This document shows positions 63,998-64,000 of a DNA stretch of 64,000 bases, piece after piece. The position numbers were made by a program, and so were the translations under genes. The stretch comes from Nitrospira sp. (GTDB taxonomy: Bacteria > Nitrospirota > Nitrospiria > Nitrospirales > Nitrospiraceae). The notes beneath the pieces are model-generated. The model ran no database searches, had not been told where the DNA came from, and was given only the letters and a program-made list of their open reading frames with translations. The stretch covers positions 345,506 through 409,505 of the forward strand of contig JARFXO010000005.1 in assembly GCA_029194665.1 (NCBI GenBank), in the 5' to 3' direction. Position 1 is the first letter of the stretch. Each line of letters begins with the position of its first letter.

Positions 63998-64000
63998 AAC

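Noticed and set aside
63544..64000. tRNA-Cys as a mobile-element attachment site
   Set aside because: No repeat of the tRNA 3' end and no integrase in the visible flank.

Overview
This 64 kb window looks like a chromosomal segment of a Nitrospira-type bacterium (Nitrospirota). The main reasons are a periplasmic chlorite dismutase that matches the Nitrospira enzyme in layout and catalytic residues, a hopanoid gene set (squalene-hopene cyclase plus HpnG-like phosphorylase) next to Mla lipid-transport and MEP isoprenoid genes, and many TPR and secreted hypothetical proteins in a moderately GC-rich background. The assignment comes from family recognition, not from a search.

Layout. 1-4.4 kb: 3' end of purB, chlorite dismutase, purC, a small membrane protein, purS and purQ on the + strand, then a decayed relE and an intact cupin gene. 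4.6-15.5 kb: envelope and hypothetical genes (DUF4403 lipoprotein, ArsB/NhaD-type permease, DUF882 peptidase, CheY-like regulator, SagB-type oxidoreductase with an unknown partner, TPR proteins, PagL-like deacylase). 15.5-20.5 kb: glycosyltransferase, then a lasso-peptide-type set (PqqD-like B1, B2 protease, asparagine-synthetase-like cyclase) with no visible precursor, then a fatty-acid desaturase. 20.6-31.4 kb: scpB/scpA, pentapeptide-repeat protein, a basic/acidic nucleoid-like protein, a cupredoxin, a PqqD-methyltransferase fusion, a Ppx/GppA to ATP-grasp fusion and recG. 31.5-43.7 kb: TPR-gluzincin protein, PQQ-like protein, DCC thiol oxidoreductase, a 900-bp IS630 element, a tightly overlapped four-gene operon of unknown role, redoxin, PilZ, then purF and purL on the - strand.

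44.2-49.3 kb is a defence and toxin-antitoxin graveyard: cupin remnant, intact relBE-type pair, VapC remnant, a type III Mod-Res deletion fusion, an HsdS relic, intact hicBA, and an MNT/HEPN pair whose HEPN gene carries a nonsense codon. 49.3-64 kb: CDF efflux pump, then hpnF, hpnG, mlaE, mlaF, mlaD, mlaC and an outer-membrane barrel, dxs, ispG, a GT87-like glycosyltransferase and tRNA-Cys.

The most striking large-scale signal is that purine genes sit at both ends of the 4-44 kb interval in opposite orientations, and each end carries a copy of the same relE-cupin module, also in opposite orientations. Flipping the interval would place purL-purF downstream of purQ. This suggests an inversion with breakpoints in the toxin/cupin repeats. 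The most interesting candidate systems are the precursor-less lasso-type cluster, the Ppx-ATP-grasp fusion and the overlapped operon at 35.6-38.5 kb.
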